A stretch of DNA of 64,000 nt from Endobacter medicaginis (GTDB lineage Bacteria > Pseudomonadota > Alphaproteobacteria > Acetobacterales > Acetobacteraceae). The notes under the pieces are model-generated. The model saw only the letters and a list, made by a program, of their open reading frames with translations, had not been told where the DNA came from and searched no databases. This document shows positions 55,360-64,000 of the stretch, one piece after another. Position numbers and translations under genes: made by a program. Positions within the stretch are counted from its first letter, which is position 1, and every line of letters begins with the position of its first letter. The DNA is taken from positions 398,440-462,439 of the forward strand of contig NZ_JACHXV010000001.1 of the NCBI RefSeq assembly GCF_014192375.1. Reading direction: 5' to 3'.

Positions 55360-57480
55360 ATGACGACCACGCAACCCCCAGACGCCGCCAGAAGTGCCAT
55401 CGAACGCCGGTCCCGGGCACTGGCCTACGCCATCGCCGCGGGGATCGGCCTGTGCGCCGTGCTGTGGTCGTTGCCGCTGCGGGTGATCGCCGGATTCCTG
55501 CCGCCGGGCGCGCCGCCGCAGGCCCTGCTCGACTATGTCCAGCACGTCACCGGCCAGGTGTATTTCCTCGCCCAGCCCTGGCACTGGCCGCTGCTCGAAG
55601 CGCAGCGTCTCGATGCGCCGTATGGCATCAGCATCGCGCTCACCGACAGCATCCCGCTTGTGGCGGTGCTGCTGAAACTGCTGCATCCCCTGGTGCCATG
55701 GGTGCAGCAGGGGATCGGCCCGTTCCTCGGGCTCGCCTGGCTGATGCAGCCGGTGGCGGCGGTATTCGCCCTGCGCGGCACCGGCGAACGCCGCCTGCTG
55801 CCGGCCGTCGCGATCGCGGTGATGGCGTCCTCGATGCCGAGCTTCCTGTTCCGCTTCCTGCATGCCGGGCTGGACGGACATTTCCTGCTGCTCGCAGCCC
55901 TCGGCCTGTATCTGCGCGCCATGCGTCCACGCCATGCGACGGCCTGGCTCGCCGTCCTGTGCGCGGTGTTGGTGCTGTCGCTGTTCGTCCATCCCTATCT
56001 GATGGCGATGATTGCGGCGATCGCCGCTGCGGTGCCCGCAAGCCAGATCCTGCGTGGCGATTTCCGTGCCGCCGCCGGGGGTGCGGCTCTGGTCGCGCTG
56101 GCCACCGCCCTCATCGGATGGGCCGCCTGGGGCTTCGACTATCTCGCGCCCGGCGATCCGAATGGCTTCGGCAAATACTCGATGAATCTCGCCGCCCCCG
56201 TCTGGCCCGGGCTGGGCTGGTTCGCCCCTCGGCTCGGGATCGGCGCGATCGAGGGCACCGGCGGTCAATATGAAGGCTACCAGTATCTCGGCGCCGGCCT
56301 GCTCGGCCTGCTGCTCGTCCTGTTCGTCACGCGGGCGGGACGGGGTTGGGTGCGCTCGGCCCTGCGACGCCACGCCGGGCTGGCTGCCGCGATGGCCGTG
56401 CTGACGCTGTATGCGTTGTCCAACCACGCCATGGCGTTCCATCACACGCTGTGGCAGGTCGCCTTCGAGCCGCCCGGCGCGCACGCGCTGCGCTCCTCGG
56501 GGCGGCTGTTCTGGCCGGCGGCCTACCTGCTGCTGCTTGCCGGCGTGCGCGGCGTCTGCGTTACGCAGCCGCGTCTCTTTCCTGTCGTTCTGGGGCTGGC
56601 GGCGTTGCTGCAGCTTGTCGATGCCATCCCTCTGCGCGCGCGCGTCACCGACACCGAACGCGCCGGCGAGGCGGCACCGACCCCCGAGGCGACGCGACTG
56701 CGCGGCGTCCTTGCCGGCTACCGCACGCTGTGGCTGCGTCCGCGCATGGAATGCAATGTCTGGGATATGACGCAGCCGATGGCGGCGATCCTGCTCGCCG
56801 CGCCCGACGATCTCGCCACCGACAGCATCTACGCCGCCCGAACCCCCGCAGGGACGGCCTGCGATTCCAATCTCGGCGCCGCCGACCGGCTGCCGCCGGG
56901 CGTGCTCGGTCTCGCCTATGGCGAGCGGCGCGACGCGCTCGCCCATGTCTGGCAGGCGTATGGGGCGCGCTGCGGCGTGCTCGGTGAGGATGTGCTGTGT
57001 TCGGCCGACGGTCAGGGGCTCGCCGGACTGCCGCAACCGCCCGCGCCGTCTCCGCTGCCGTCCGACGTGACGGTGTCCGGTGCGCAAGGCGAGCGCTTCG
57101 GTGCCTCGCTGGTGCATGGCTGGTATCAGCTCGAGCCCTGGGGCGCCTGGGCGGGCTCGCCGTTCCCGCAATTGCGGATCGTGCTGCCCGATGCCCTGCG
57201 TGATGGTCCGGTCGCGGTGACCCTCGGCCTGCAGGCGCCGCCGGGTGGTGTGCCGCGTCCGGTTGTCGTGCATGCCGGCGCGGCGGATGGTCCGGTGGTG
57301 GCGCGGTTCTCGGTCGCTCCCGACATGGCGACCTATCGACTGGTGGTGCCCGCCGATCTCGGCCGGCAGGGCGATCTGCTGGCGCTGACCCTCGACGACG
57401 GCGCCACCGTGCGCATTCCCACCGACGCGCGCCATTTCGGCGTTGGTCTCGGCTCGATCCGGATCGAGCCTGCACCTTGA
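55360..57480 (+). CDS. Large membrane protein of DUF6311 type (possible GT-C-like enzyme)
   Basis: Protein of 706 residues. About ten hydrophobic helices fill residues 20-500. A periplasmic beta-rich domain follows (about 520-706). Conserved-looking features include PWHWPLLEAQRLDAPYG and ALTDSIPLVAVLLKLL in the first loop, consistent with DUF6311 proteins. The architecture recalls GT-C glycosyltransferases such as ArnT or YfhO. A role in modifying surface polysaccharide is inferred from fold and from the convergent WbsX-like gene. Start ATG 55360; no strong ribosome site. Confidence 0.68.
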   Translation: MTTTQPPDAARSAIERRSRALAYAIAAGIGLCAVLWSLPLRVIAGFLPPGAPPQALLDYVQHVTGQVYFLAQPWHWPLLEAQRLDAPYGISIALTDSIPLVAVLLKLLHPLVPWVQQGIGPFLGLAWLMQPVAAVFALRGTGERRLLPAVAIAVMASSMPSFLFRFLHAGLDGHFLLLAALGLYLRAMRPRHATAWLAVLCAVLVLSLFVHPYLMAMIAAIAAAVPASQILRGDFRAAAGGAALVALATALIGWAAWGFDYLAPGDPNGFGKYSMNLAAPVWPGLGWFAPRLGIGAIEGTGGQYEGYQYLGAGLLGLLLVLFVTRAGRGWVRSALRRHAGLAAAMAVLTLYALSNHAMAFHHTLWQVAFEPPGAHALRSSGRLFWPAAYLLLLAGVRGVCVTQPRLFPVVLGLAALLQLVDAIPLRARVTDTERAGEAAPTPEATRLRGVLAGYRTLWLRPRMECNVWDMTQPMAAILLAAPDDLATDSIYAARTPAGTACDSNLGAADRLPPGVLGLAYGERRDALAHVWQAYGARCGVLGEDVLCSADGQGLAGLPQPPAPSPLPSDVTVSGAQGERFGASLVHGWYQLEPWGAWAGSPFPQLRIVLPDALRDGPVAVTLGLQAPPGGVPRPVVVHAGAADGPVVARFSVAPDMATYRLVVPADLGRQGDLLALTLDDGATVRIPTDARHFGVGLGSIRIEPAP

Positions 57481-57525
57481 GCCCACCGTGCCGTCGCGGT
57501 GTACGAGCCCGGGCGGACTGTGTCC

Positions 57526-59121
57526 TCAGGGCGCGGTCGACAATATGCCCCGGGCAGGGGTGAAGCTGAACCGGCAGGCCGGGCACAGTACGGCCGAGAT
57601 CGCGTTCAGATAGCTGCCACCATAGGCCAGGCTGGGCTCGATGAAGCGCCCCTCGCCATATTCGTTCCAGTTGTCGATGAACAGAATCTGATGACGCAGC
57701 GTGTTCGCCGGCGCGGCCCGCGCGGTGGCGAGCGCATCCTTCAGCAGGTCGCCGAGCTGGGTCGGCGACAGCAGGCACTTGAACAGCAGGTCGCTCCAGA
57801 TGCTGGTGTCGTAGCCCATCGACACCGTCAGCGTGCTCGGCAGGACCGAGAACCTGGCCCAGTCCGCCCAGGACTGCTTTTCGGCGGCGATGAACTGCTG
57901 CGTGCTCGGCGTCGCGGTGGTCAGCGTGCCGGTGAAGGTCGGGGTCGAATAGGCCATGACCCCATCGAAGCCGATCGCGGCGGCGAGGGCGTTGCTGGCG
58001 TGTGAGGAGCCGTTGTTGGTGGCGAGCAGTACCAGCCCCGGCAGCCCCGCCCGCACCGCCAGGGCGCGGAACCGGGTGATCGCGGCTGCGGCCGGGGCGG
58101 TGCCGCCGAGCTGGCTGGCGAGGATGTCGGCGCTGGCGATCACCAGCACGGGCCGGCCGTCGATGCGCAGATAGTTCGACCGCGTGAAATACGAGTTGAT
58201 CCAGAAGGAGGCGAGGTTTCCCAGGAAATCGTCCACCCCGCTGATGCCGCCATCGACGGGATTCGCATTGTCCCACAGGATGTTGAACTGCAGGCTGGCG
58301 CGTGCGGGCGAGGTGTCGGCGAGCGCACGGATGACACCGTTGAAGATGGCCTGCACGGGCTGCCCGGCATTGCCTTTCTGCCGGTACCAGCAGCTCTGGA
58401 AAGCGTTGATGCCAGCCCGGCGCGCCAACACGACACGCGCGCTGGTCGTGTCGGTCTCCGAATCGTCGTAGAGGCCGCCATAGGGACCGGTGAGCGGGCG
58501 GTTGTAGGGCGCACGAGACAGGACGGACTGCCACATCGCCTGGCTCGACCACAGGTCGCAGGCCTCCATCACGACCGTCGGCGCGGTTCCCGCGGGCGCT
58601 AGAGCCGCGAGGGTCATGGCGGACGTGAAGGCGTTCGGGGTGGCCGCCACAGGCGTCGCCGTCAGTTGCAGCGACCTCAGACCGATGCGTCCGCCACCAA
58701 GGATGGTGACGCGCAGATAGCGAAACGTCGCCAGGCCGCTCACGCCATAGCTGTCGGAACAGAGTTTACCGGCCTGTGACAGCAGCTGCGTCCACTGCTC
58801 GGGCTGCAGGTTGCTGCCGTTGTCGGATCCCTCGACCGTGAACGACCAGCAGCCCGTCGCCGGAAACACCACCTTGAGGGCGGTGATGCGGTTGGGCGTG
58901 CCGAGATCCCAGACCAGTGTCTGCGGGGCGGCGCCGCTCGCGAACCAGGCCCCGGATGCATTGAGAAGACCGGTGGCCGAACTGCCGGAAGCGGTGCTGG
59001 AGGCGGAGACGCCGGGATAGGGCCCGGGCACGGCAACCGGCGCCGCCGCGCAGGGCGATGGCCGCATCAGCAGCGTCAGCAGACCAAGGAGCGGGACGAG
59101 GGCGGACAGGACGTAACGCAT
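57526..59121 (-). CDS. Exported F5/8-type C (discoidin-like) plus WbsX/GH99-like protein
   Basis: Secreted protein of 531 residues. A signal peptide (about 1-26) is followed by a discoidin/F5-8-type carbohydrate-binding domain (about 35-155, with ITALKVVFPATGCWSFTVEG and FRYLRVTILGGG). A WbsX/GH99-like barrel comes next (about 170-515), ending with FIDNWNEYGEGRFIEPS, the same motif as in the enzyme at 46114-49869. It therefore probably binds and cleaves or transfers a glycan in the periplasm or outside the cell. It is convergent with the DUF6311 protein. The exact activity is unknown. Confidence 0.78.
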   Translation of the reverse strand: MRYVLSALVPLLGLLTLLMRPSPCAAAPVAVPGPYPGVSASSTASGSSATGLLNASGAWFASGAAPQTLVWDLGTPNRITALKVVFPATGCWSFTVEGSDNGSNLQPEQWTQLLSQAGKLCSDSYGVSGLATFRYLRVTILGGGRIGLRSLQLTATPVAATPNAFTSAMTLAALAPAGTAPTVVMEACDLWSSQAMWQSVLSRAPYNRPLTGPYGGLYDDSETDTTSARVVLARRAGINAFQSCWYRQKGNAGQPVQAIFNGVIRALADTSPARASLQFNILWDNANPVDGGISGVDDFLGNLASFWINSYFTRSNYLRIDGRPVLVIASADILASQLGGTAPAAAAITRFRALAVRAGLPGLVLLATNNGSSHASNALAAAIGFDGVMAYSTPTFTGTLTTATPSTQQFIAAEKQSWADWARFSVLPSTLTVSMGYDTSIWSDLLFKCLLSPTQLGDLLKDALATARAAPANTLRHQILFIDNWNEYGEGRFIEPSLAYGGSYLNAISAVLCPACRFSFTPARGILSTAP

Positions 59122-59207
59122 GATGCGACCCTGCGCCCCGAGCCGATAAGAAGGGGTTAACGCCGCACGGATTTCGCGCCCCTGTCGCCGCCCGTCAGCC
59201 GGTGGGC

Positions 59208-60449
59208 CTACAGGCGCAGCAGGACGTGGTGTTTGCGCCCCGATGACAGCTTCACCGTCCCGTCCCGCCAGTCCGTCGAGGCCAGCCGCGCCGCCTCGTC
59301 ATCCACCACAGCGTCGTTGACTCGCGCGCCGCCGCCGCGAATCAGCCGCCGCGCCTCGCCGTTCGACGCGGCCAGACCCGCCTCGACGAAGGCGCGCACC
59401 ACCGTCAGCCCATCCTTCGGCAGCCCACCGGCCAGCCGCTTCTCTGGCAGGCCACCGGCCGCAGCCCCGCCCTCGAACACCGATCGGGCCGTCTCGGCCG
59501 CGGCCTGGGCCGCGGCGCGGCCATGCACCAGCGCGGTCGCCTCGGTCGCCAGCACCTTCTTCGCCTCGTTGATCCCGGCTCCCTCGAGCGCATCGAGCCG
59601 CGCGATCTCGTCGAGCGGCAGTTCAGTGAACAGGCGCAGGAAGCGGCCGACATCCGCATCCTCGGTGTTGCGCCAGAACTGCCAGTATTCGAACACCGGC
59701 AACTTCTCTGCCGACAGCCACACCGCGCCCGACGCGGTCTTGCCCATCTTCGCCCCCGAGGCGGTGGTCAGCAGCGGCGTGGTCAGCCCGAACACCTGCC
59801 GCTGGTCGAGCCGGCGCACCAGATCCACGCCGGAGACGATGTTGCCCCACTGGTCGGACCCGCCCATCTGCAGCCGCACGTCATGGCGGCGGCCGAGTTC
59901 GAGGAAATCGTAGCTCTGCAGGATCGAGTAGTTGAATTCGAGGAAGGTCAGCCCCTGCTCACGGTCGAGCCGGCTCCTGACCGAATCGAAGCTCAGCATC
60001 CGGTTGACCGAGAAATGCGGCCCCACATTGCGCAGCAGCTCGATATAGCCGAGCCGGTCCAGCCAGTCGGCATTGTTGACCAGCATCGCATCCGCCGGCC
60101 CGTCGCCAAAGCTCAGCAGCCGTTCCAGCCCGGCGCGGATACCGGCGACGTTGGCGGCGATGCGCGCCTCGTCCATGAGTTGACGCGCTTCCTCGCGCAG
60201 CGACGGATCGCCGATCTTCGCGGTGCCACCACCGACCACCGCCACCGGCCGATGGCCGTGACGCTGCAGCAACCGCAGCATCATGATCTGGAACAGATGC
60301 CCGACATGCAGGCTGTCGCCGGTCGGGTCGAAGCCGATATAGCCCGCGATGGTGCCGGCGTTCATCGCCGCGTCGAGCGCGTCGAGATCGGTGCACTGGA
60401 AGATGAAGCCGCGGGCGGCGGCTTCCAGCAGGAACGGGTTTGTCGGCAT
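59208..60449 (-). CDS. tyrS: Tyrosyl-tRNA synthetase
   Basis: Class I aminoacyl-tRNA synthetase of 413 residues that charges tRNA-Tyr. The HIGH-type motif is HVGH (near residue 48) and the KMSKS-type motif is KMGKT (near 232). GGSDQWGNIVSG lies between them. The S4 RNA-binding domain is at the C-terminus (about 345-410). Start ATG 60449. It is divergent from anmK with 34 bp between starts, an arrangement often kept in alphaproteobacteria. Confidence 0.97.
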   Translation of the reverse strand: MPTNPFLLEAAARGFIFQCTDLDALDAAMNAGTIAGYIGFDPTGDSLHVGHLFQIMMLRLLQRHGHRPVAVVGGGTAKIGDPSLREEARQLMDEARIAANVAGIRAGLERLLSFGDGPADAMLVNNADWLDRLGYIELLRNVGPHFSVNRMLSFDSVRSRLDREQGLTFLEFNYSILQSYDFLELGRRHDVRLQMGGSDQWGNIVSGVDLVRRLDQRQVFGLTTPLLTTASGAKMGKTASGAVWLSAEKLPVFEYWQFWRNTEDADVGRFLRLFTELPLDEIARLDALEGAGINEAKKVLATEATALVHGRAAAQAAAETARSVFEGGAAAGGLPEKRLAGGLPKDGLTVVRAFVEAGLAASNGEARRLIRGGGARVNDAVVDDEAARLASTDWRDGTVKLSSGRKHHVLLRL

Positions 60450-60483
60450 GATCGGGTCCGGTCAGGCGGGCGAGGGGGGTGAG

Positions 60484-61596
60484 ATGTCGGAGGCGCAGGG
60501 TGTAACAGCCCACACGCGGCGCGTCATCGGGCTCATGAGCGGCACCTCGCTCGACGGGGTGGACGCCGCCTGGATCGAGACCGATGGCGAGCGCATCGTC
60601 CGCACCGGCGCAGCACTGACCGTGGCCTACGAGCCGTCCGTGCGCCGTCGGCTGCGCGCGCTGCTCGACCGCGCGCCGTCGATCACCGACCCGGATGACG
60701 CGGAAGTCGGCGCCCTGTCCGACCTGCTCGCCGACCGCCATGCCGAGGCGGTGGCCGCGGTCTGCACGCAGCAGGGCGAGGCGGCCGAGCTGATCGGCTT
60801 CCATGGCCAGACCATCCTGCACGATCCGGCGCGTCGCCGGACCTGGCAGATCGGCAATGCCGCCCGTCTGGCGGCCGCGACCCAGTGCATGGTGGTGCAC
60901 GATTTCCGCAGCGCCGATGTCGCCGCCGGCGGCCAGGGCGCGCCGCTGGTGCCGCTGTATCATGCCGCTCTTGCGGCCGGGCTGGCAGCGTCGGAACCCG
61001 TCGCCGTGCTCAATCTCGGCGGTGTCGCCAACCTGACCTATCTGCACGGCGGCCTCATCCTCGCCGCCGATACCGGCCCCGGCAACGCGCTGATCGACGA
61101 CTGGGCGCATCGCCACACGGGCGTTCCCTGCGACATCGACGGCGCGCTGGCCGAGGCGGGGCGGCCCGACGCGGCGCTCCTCGCGCGCCTCCTGTCGCAT
61201 CCGTTCTTCGCCGCCCCGGCGCCGAAATCGCTCGATCGGCAGGCCTTCGCAGGCGCGCTCGACGCGGTCTCGGGCCTTTCGCCGGCCGATGGCGCGGCGA
61301 CGCTGGTGGCCTTCACCGCCGGCGCTGTCGCGGCAATGACACTGCCCTTGCCCCCCGCGCGCTGGCTGGTCTGCGGCGGAGGGCGTCGTAACCCTGCCCT
61401 GATGCGCGCCCTGGCACGGCATCTGCCCGGTGAGGTCGCGCCGGTGGAGCGGGTCGGCTGGGACGGCGACGCGCTCGAGGCGCAGTGCTTCGGCTTCCTG
61501 GCGATTCGCTCGCTGCGCGGCTTGCCGCTCAGCCTGCCGACCACAACCGGAGTGCCCGAGCCATTGAGCGGCGGTCGCCGCGTGCCGTGCTCGTGA
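60484..61596 (+). CDS. anmK: Anhydro-N-acetylmuramic acid kinase
   Basis: Cytoplasmic kinase of 370 residues that opens and phosphorylates anhydro-MurNAc in peptidoglycan recycling. VIGLMSGTSLDGVDAAWIE at the start is the ATP-binding signature. FHGQTILHDP, LNLGGVANLTYL and DTGPGNALID are also conserved. ATG 60484 is preceded by GAGGGGGG. It converges with the NmrA-type oxidoreductase (56-bp gap). Confidence 0.96.
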   Translation: MSEAQGVTAHTRRVIGLMSGTSLDGVDAAWIETDGERIVRTGAALTVAYEPSVRRRLRALLDRAPSITDPDDAEVGALSDLLADRHAEAVAAVCTQQGEAAELIGFHGQTILHDPARRRTWQIGNAARLAAATQCMVVHDFRSADVAAGGQGAPLVPLYHAALAAGLAASEPVAVLNLGGVANLTYLHGGLILAADTGPGNALIDDWAHRHTGVPCDIDGALAEAGRPDAALLARLLSHPFFAAPAPKSLDRQAFAGALDAVSGLSPADGAATLVAFTAGAVAAMTLPLPPARWLVCGGGRRNPALMRALARHLPGEVAPVERVGWDGDALEAQCFGFLAIRSLRGLPLSLPTTTGVPEPLSGGRRVPCS

Positions 61597-61652
61597 CGTA
61601 GGCGATACGGGCCGCTGGAGCGGCGCTCGCGTGCGCAGAACGCTCCCTCGCC

Positions 61653-62540
61653 TCACCCCACCCAGGACCGGGCCATTTCGGCGGCGAAGGCGCGGTAGCT
61701 GCGCGGGGGATGGCCGAGCAGCGCGGTCAGCCGGGCGATGTCCTGCGGCCCCGCCACCGCCCCCGCGCTCTGGTAGCGCACACACATCAGGCGCAGGTCG
61801 CGCGCCAGCCAGTTCGGCATTGTCTGGCGCAGCCGCGCCTCGAACCCGTCGAGATCGTCTCCGCCATAGCGGACCTCGCGACCCAGCACCTCGCCCCACA
61901 GGGCGGCGAGCGCCGGACCGGTCAGCGCCTCCGGGCCGACCAGCGCATAGGTCTCGCGCGGCAGCGTGCCGGGGGCGGTATCGCGGCGCAGCAGTTCGAC
62001 CGCCGCCGCCTCGCCGATGTCGCGGGTATCGACCATCGAGAGGCCGCGTTCGCCGATCGGCATCGGATAGAGGCCGGGGCCGGTGAGCGCATCACGCATC
62101 CCGGCGTCGTTCTGAATGAAATAGGCCGGACGCAGGATCGTCACCGGCAGGTCGAGCGCCTCGATCATCCGTTCGACCGTGCCCTTGGAGGCGAAATGCG
62201 GCAGATCGGCATACTCTGCATTGTCGGCGCCGAAGACCGACAGATAGACGATGCCCTTTACCTTTGCCCGGCGGGCCGCGTCCAGCGCCAGCATGGCCTG
62301 CGTCAGTTCATCGGCGATGTTCGGCACCAGCAGGAACAGAGTGTCAACGCCGTCGAGTGCTGCTTCGAACCCGACCGGGTCGGCGAGGTCGCCGGCGATG
62401 GCGGCGACCTCGTCGGGCAGCCGGGCGGCGGCGGGATCACGGGTCAGCGCCCGCAATGCGGTCGTGGTCGATCGCGCGCGCAGCGCGTCCAGCACCTCTC
62501 GACCGATGAGGCCGGTCGCGCCGGTGACGAGAATGGTCAT
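61653..62540 (-). CDS. NmrA/atypical SDR family NAD(P)-binding protein
   Basis: Protein of 295 residues with a Rossmann fold. The cofactor loop is VTGATGLIGREV (GxxGxxG, residues 5-16). The middle (VTILRPAYFIQND) and the absence of the YxxxK of classical SDRs point to the NmrA/QOR2-like atypical group. These act as quinone reductases or redox-sensing regulators. The gene is divergent from a LysR-type regulator 120 bp away, which probably controls it. The substrate is unknown. Confidence 0.85.
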   Translation of the reverse strand: MTILVTGATGLIGREVLDALRARSTTTALRALTRDPAAARLPDEVAAIAGDLADPVGFEAALDGVDTLFLLVPNIADELTQAMLALDAARRAKVKGIVYLSVFGADNAEYADLPHFASKGTVERMIEALDLPVTILRPAYFIQNDAGMRDALTGPGLYPMPIGERGLSMVDTRDIGEAAAVELLRRDTAPGTLPRETYALVGPEALTGPALAALWGEVLGREVRYGGDDLDGFEARLRQTMPNWLARDLRLMCVRYQSAGAVAGPQDIARLTALLGHPPRSYRAFAAEMARSWVG

Positions 62541-62660
62541 GAGAATGTCTCCTTCAGCCTGGCGACGCATGGCGCCGCCTTGCGGGAAATCTTGGGCGCT
62601 CCATTCTGGCTGATAAGTCGTCAATTTCGGCACAAGCTGTCCCGGAAATGGAACGCAACG

Positions 62661-63548
62661 ATGCCGAACGTCCCCGCCGACCTGTCTCTCTTGGCCGATT
62701 TCGATCTGGTGGCCCGGCATGGCGGGTTCGGCCGCGCCCAGCGCGCCGCCGGGCGGCCCAAGGCAAGTCTGTCGCGGCGCATTGCCGAGCTCGAACGCCA
62801 GCTTGCGGTCAGGCTGATCCTGCGCGGCGGTGCACGCATGCGGCTGACCGAGGAAGGTGCGGTGCTCGCCGCCCGTATCGCCGGCCCGCTCACCGAGCTG
62901 AGCGAGGCCGCTGCGGCCGCCAGCGCCCAGGCCACCGAGGTTCAGGGCCGGCTGCGGGTCAGCGCGCCGGTGGTGTTCGCCCAGGTGGTGCTCGGCCGGG
63001 TGGCGGCGCGTCTCGCACTGGCGCATCCCGAATTGCGCCTCGAAGTGGTGGCCGAGGACCGCCGCGCCGACCCGGTTCAGGACGGGTTCGATGTGGTGAT
63101 CCGCGTCGATCCCGCCGCCGATGAACAGCTCGTCGGGCGCCGCATCCTCGTCGACGCGCGCGTGATCGCCGCAGCGCCCACGCTTTCTTCGCCCTGGCTC
63201 GGAGGTCCTGACATCGTGCCGGCGGTGATGTTCGGCAGTGTGGAGACGCGCGTCTGGCAGCTGCGCGACCGCCACGGGACCGAGCGCGAGGTTGCGATCC
63301 GTCCCGGCGCGCGGCTGTCAAGCATGCCGATGGTGCGCGAGGCGGTGCTGGAAGGTGGCGGCGCGGCCGTGCTGCCGCGGCTGCTGGTCGCCGACGATCT
63401 CGACGCCGGCCGGCTCGTCGAATGGGGGCGGGTCGGCGCGCCGGTGGAGGTGTGGATGTTGCATCATGCCCGCCGCCTGCCGGGAGCGAAGCTGCGCGCC
63501 TTCCTCGAGGCGGTCGCCGCTGTCACGGCGGCGCAAGTCGCGATCTGA
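62661..63548 (+). CDS. LysR-type transcriptional regulator
   Basis: Protein of 295 residues with an N-terminal winged helix-turn-helix (about 5-65, GGFGRAQRAAGRPKASLSRRI) and a two-lobed effector domain (about 90-290). It most likely regulates the divergent NmrA-type oxidoreductase gene and itself, as LysR genes often do. The inducer is unknown. ATG 62661 is chosen because the DNA-binding domain begins there. No clear T-N11-A box is distinguishable in the 120-bp gap. Confidence 0.9.
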   Translation: MPNVPADLSLLADFDLVARHGGFGRAQRAAGRPKASLSRRIAELERQLAVRLILRGGARMRLTEEGAVLAARIAGPLTELSEAAAAASAQATEVQGRLRVSAPVVFAQVVLGRVAARLALAHPELRLEVVAEDRRADPVQDGFDVVIRVDPAADEQLVGRRILVDARVIAAAPTLSSPWLGGPDIVPAVMFGSVETRVWQLRDRHGTEREVAIRPGARLSSMPMVREAVLEGGGAAVLPRLLVADDLDAGRLVEWGRVGAPVEVWMLHHARRLPGAKLRAFLEAVAAVTAAQVAI

Positions 63549-63653
63549 CCCGGTCGACGGGGGTCGAGGCGGGGAGCGCCATCGCGCGCCGGCCTATCGC
63601 GCAGCGTCCCGACCCCCTATCCTATACGGCAATCAGTCGGAATTTCGGGGGAA

Positions 63654-64000
63654 ATGGTGGTGAGCGAGCAGCAGATCGTCCTGTGTGAACCGGTGCGCAC
63701 CGCGATCGGGTCCTATAACGGCACGCTGAAGGGCGTGGCTGCGACGGAGCTTGGTTCGGTTGTGGTGTGCGAGACGCTGCGCCGCGCGGGTCTCGATGGG
63801 GCGAAGCTCGACACGGTGGTGATGGGCAATGTCGTGCAGGCGGGCAACCGGATGAACCCGGCCCGCCAGGCGGCGATCGGGGCCGGCGTCCCGGTCGGCG
63901 TGCCAGCGCTCACCGTCAACCGCGTCTGCGGCTCCGGCGCGCAGGCGATCCTGTCGGTCGCACAGGAGATCCGGGCTGGCGACGCGACGCTGGCGGTGGC
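63654..64000 (+). CDS. Acetyl-CoA acetyltransferase (thiolase), partial
   Basis: Partial gene: the first 115 codons are visible and the rest lies beyond the right edge. The thiolase signature is clear. VRTAIGSYNGTLKG near the start and NRVCGSGAQAI (residues 89-99) carry the acyl-accepting cysteine C92. It would condense or cleave acetoacetyl-CoA in fatty-acid, PHB or ketone metabolism. ATG 63654 is used; GTG 63657 and GTG 63660 are alternatives. Confidence 0.93.
   Translation, partial: MVVSEQQIVLCEPVRTAIGSYNGTLKGVAATELGSVVVCETLRRAGLDGAKLDTVVMGNVVQAGNRMNPARQAAIGAGVPVGVPALTVNRVCGSGAQAILSVAQEIRAGDATLAV

Overview
The window is a high-GC, densely packed chromosomal segment of an alphaproteobacterium, most likely an Acetobacteraceae-type Rhodospirillales. 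The evidence is the gene orders plsC-miaB-phoH-ybeY-corC and rimP-nusA-ylxR-infB-rbfA-truB-rpsO-pnp, a membrane PQQ glucose dehydrogenase, a SAM-II riboswitch (largely an alphaproteobacterial element), and intergenic hairpin repeats of a kind I associate with Acetobacteraceae. Nothing looks like a prophage, plasmid or genomic island. Most genes are housekeeping. The accessory content is a toxin-antitoxin pair, chemosensory and redox cassettes, and surface-glycan genes.

Layout. 1-4393 (minus): tamB (cut by the left edge) and tamA, the outer-membrane translocation and assembly module. 4523-9767 (plus): lysophospholipid acyltransferase, miaB, PhoH-like ATPase, ybeY and corC, tightly coupled from miaB on. 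9802-11647: a small P-loop NTPase and a convergent membrane GGDEF protein. 11840-21690 (plus): transcription/translation block rimP, nusA, a YlxR-L7Ae fusion, infB, rbfA, truB, rpsO, pnp, with an inverted AT-rich repeat between infB and rbfA and a strong terminator after rpsO. 21730-29389: a nitronate monooxygenase-like flavoprotein, then minus-strand pairs: chemoreceptor plus orphan sugar-binding protein, and secreted phosphoesterase plus di-heme peroxidase. 29618-34857 (minus): xseA, ppdK and its regulator. 35114-37434 (plus): purD, then an Xre-RES toxin-antitoxin pair with a perfect inverted-repeat operator.

37406-45120: a cystathionine gamma-synthase family enzyme, a divergent aldo/keto reductase, PQQ glucose dehydrogenase, then the minus-strand operon metZ-apaG-folE behind a SAM-II riboswitch, and tRNA-Gly(CCC). 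45157-49869: a small secreted protein, a DUF1653 protein and a 1251-residue multidomain glycan enzyme. 50023-51931: metX-metW. 52027-55312: a redox cassette (DoxX, a small exported protein, cytochrome b561, a molybdopterin oxidoreductase, a GST). 55360-59121: a large DUF6311-type membrane protein and a convergent exported WbsX-like protein. 59208-64000: tyrS/anmK divergent, an NmrA-type oxidoreductase divergent from a LysR regulator, and the start of a thiolase.

Two themes recur. Methionine synthesis is spread over three places (metZ with its riboswitch, metX-metW, and a second trans-sulfuration enzyme). Surface polysaccharide functions appear twice (46-50 kb and 55-59 kb), both using a WbsX/GH99-like domain. 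No convincing wholly new system was found. The best leads are the chemoreceptor/binding-protein pair, the redox cassette and the repeat-bearing glycan enzyme.
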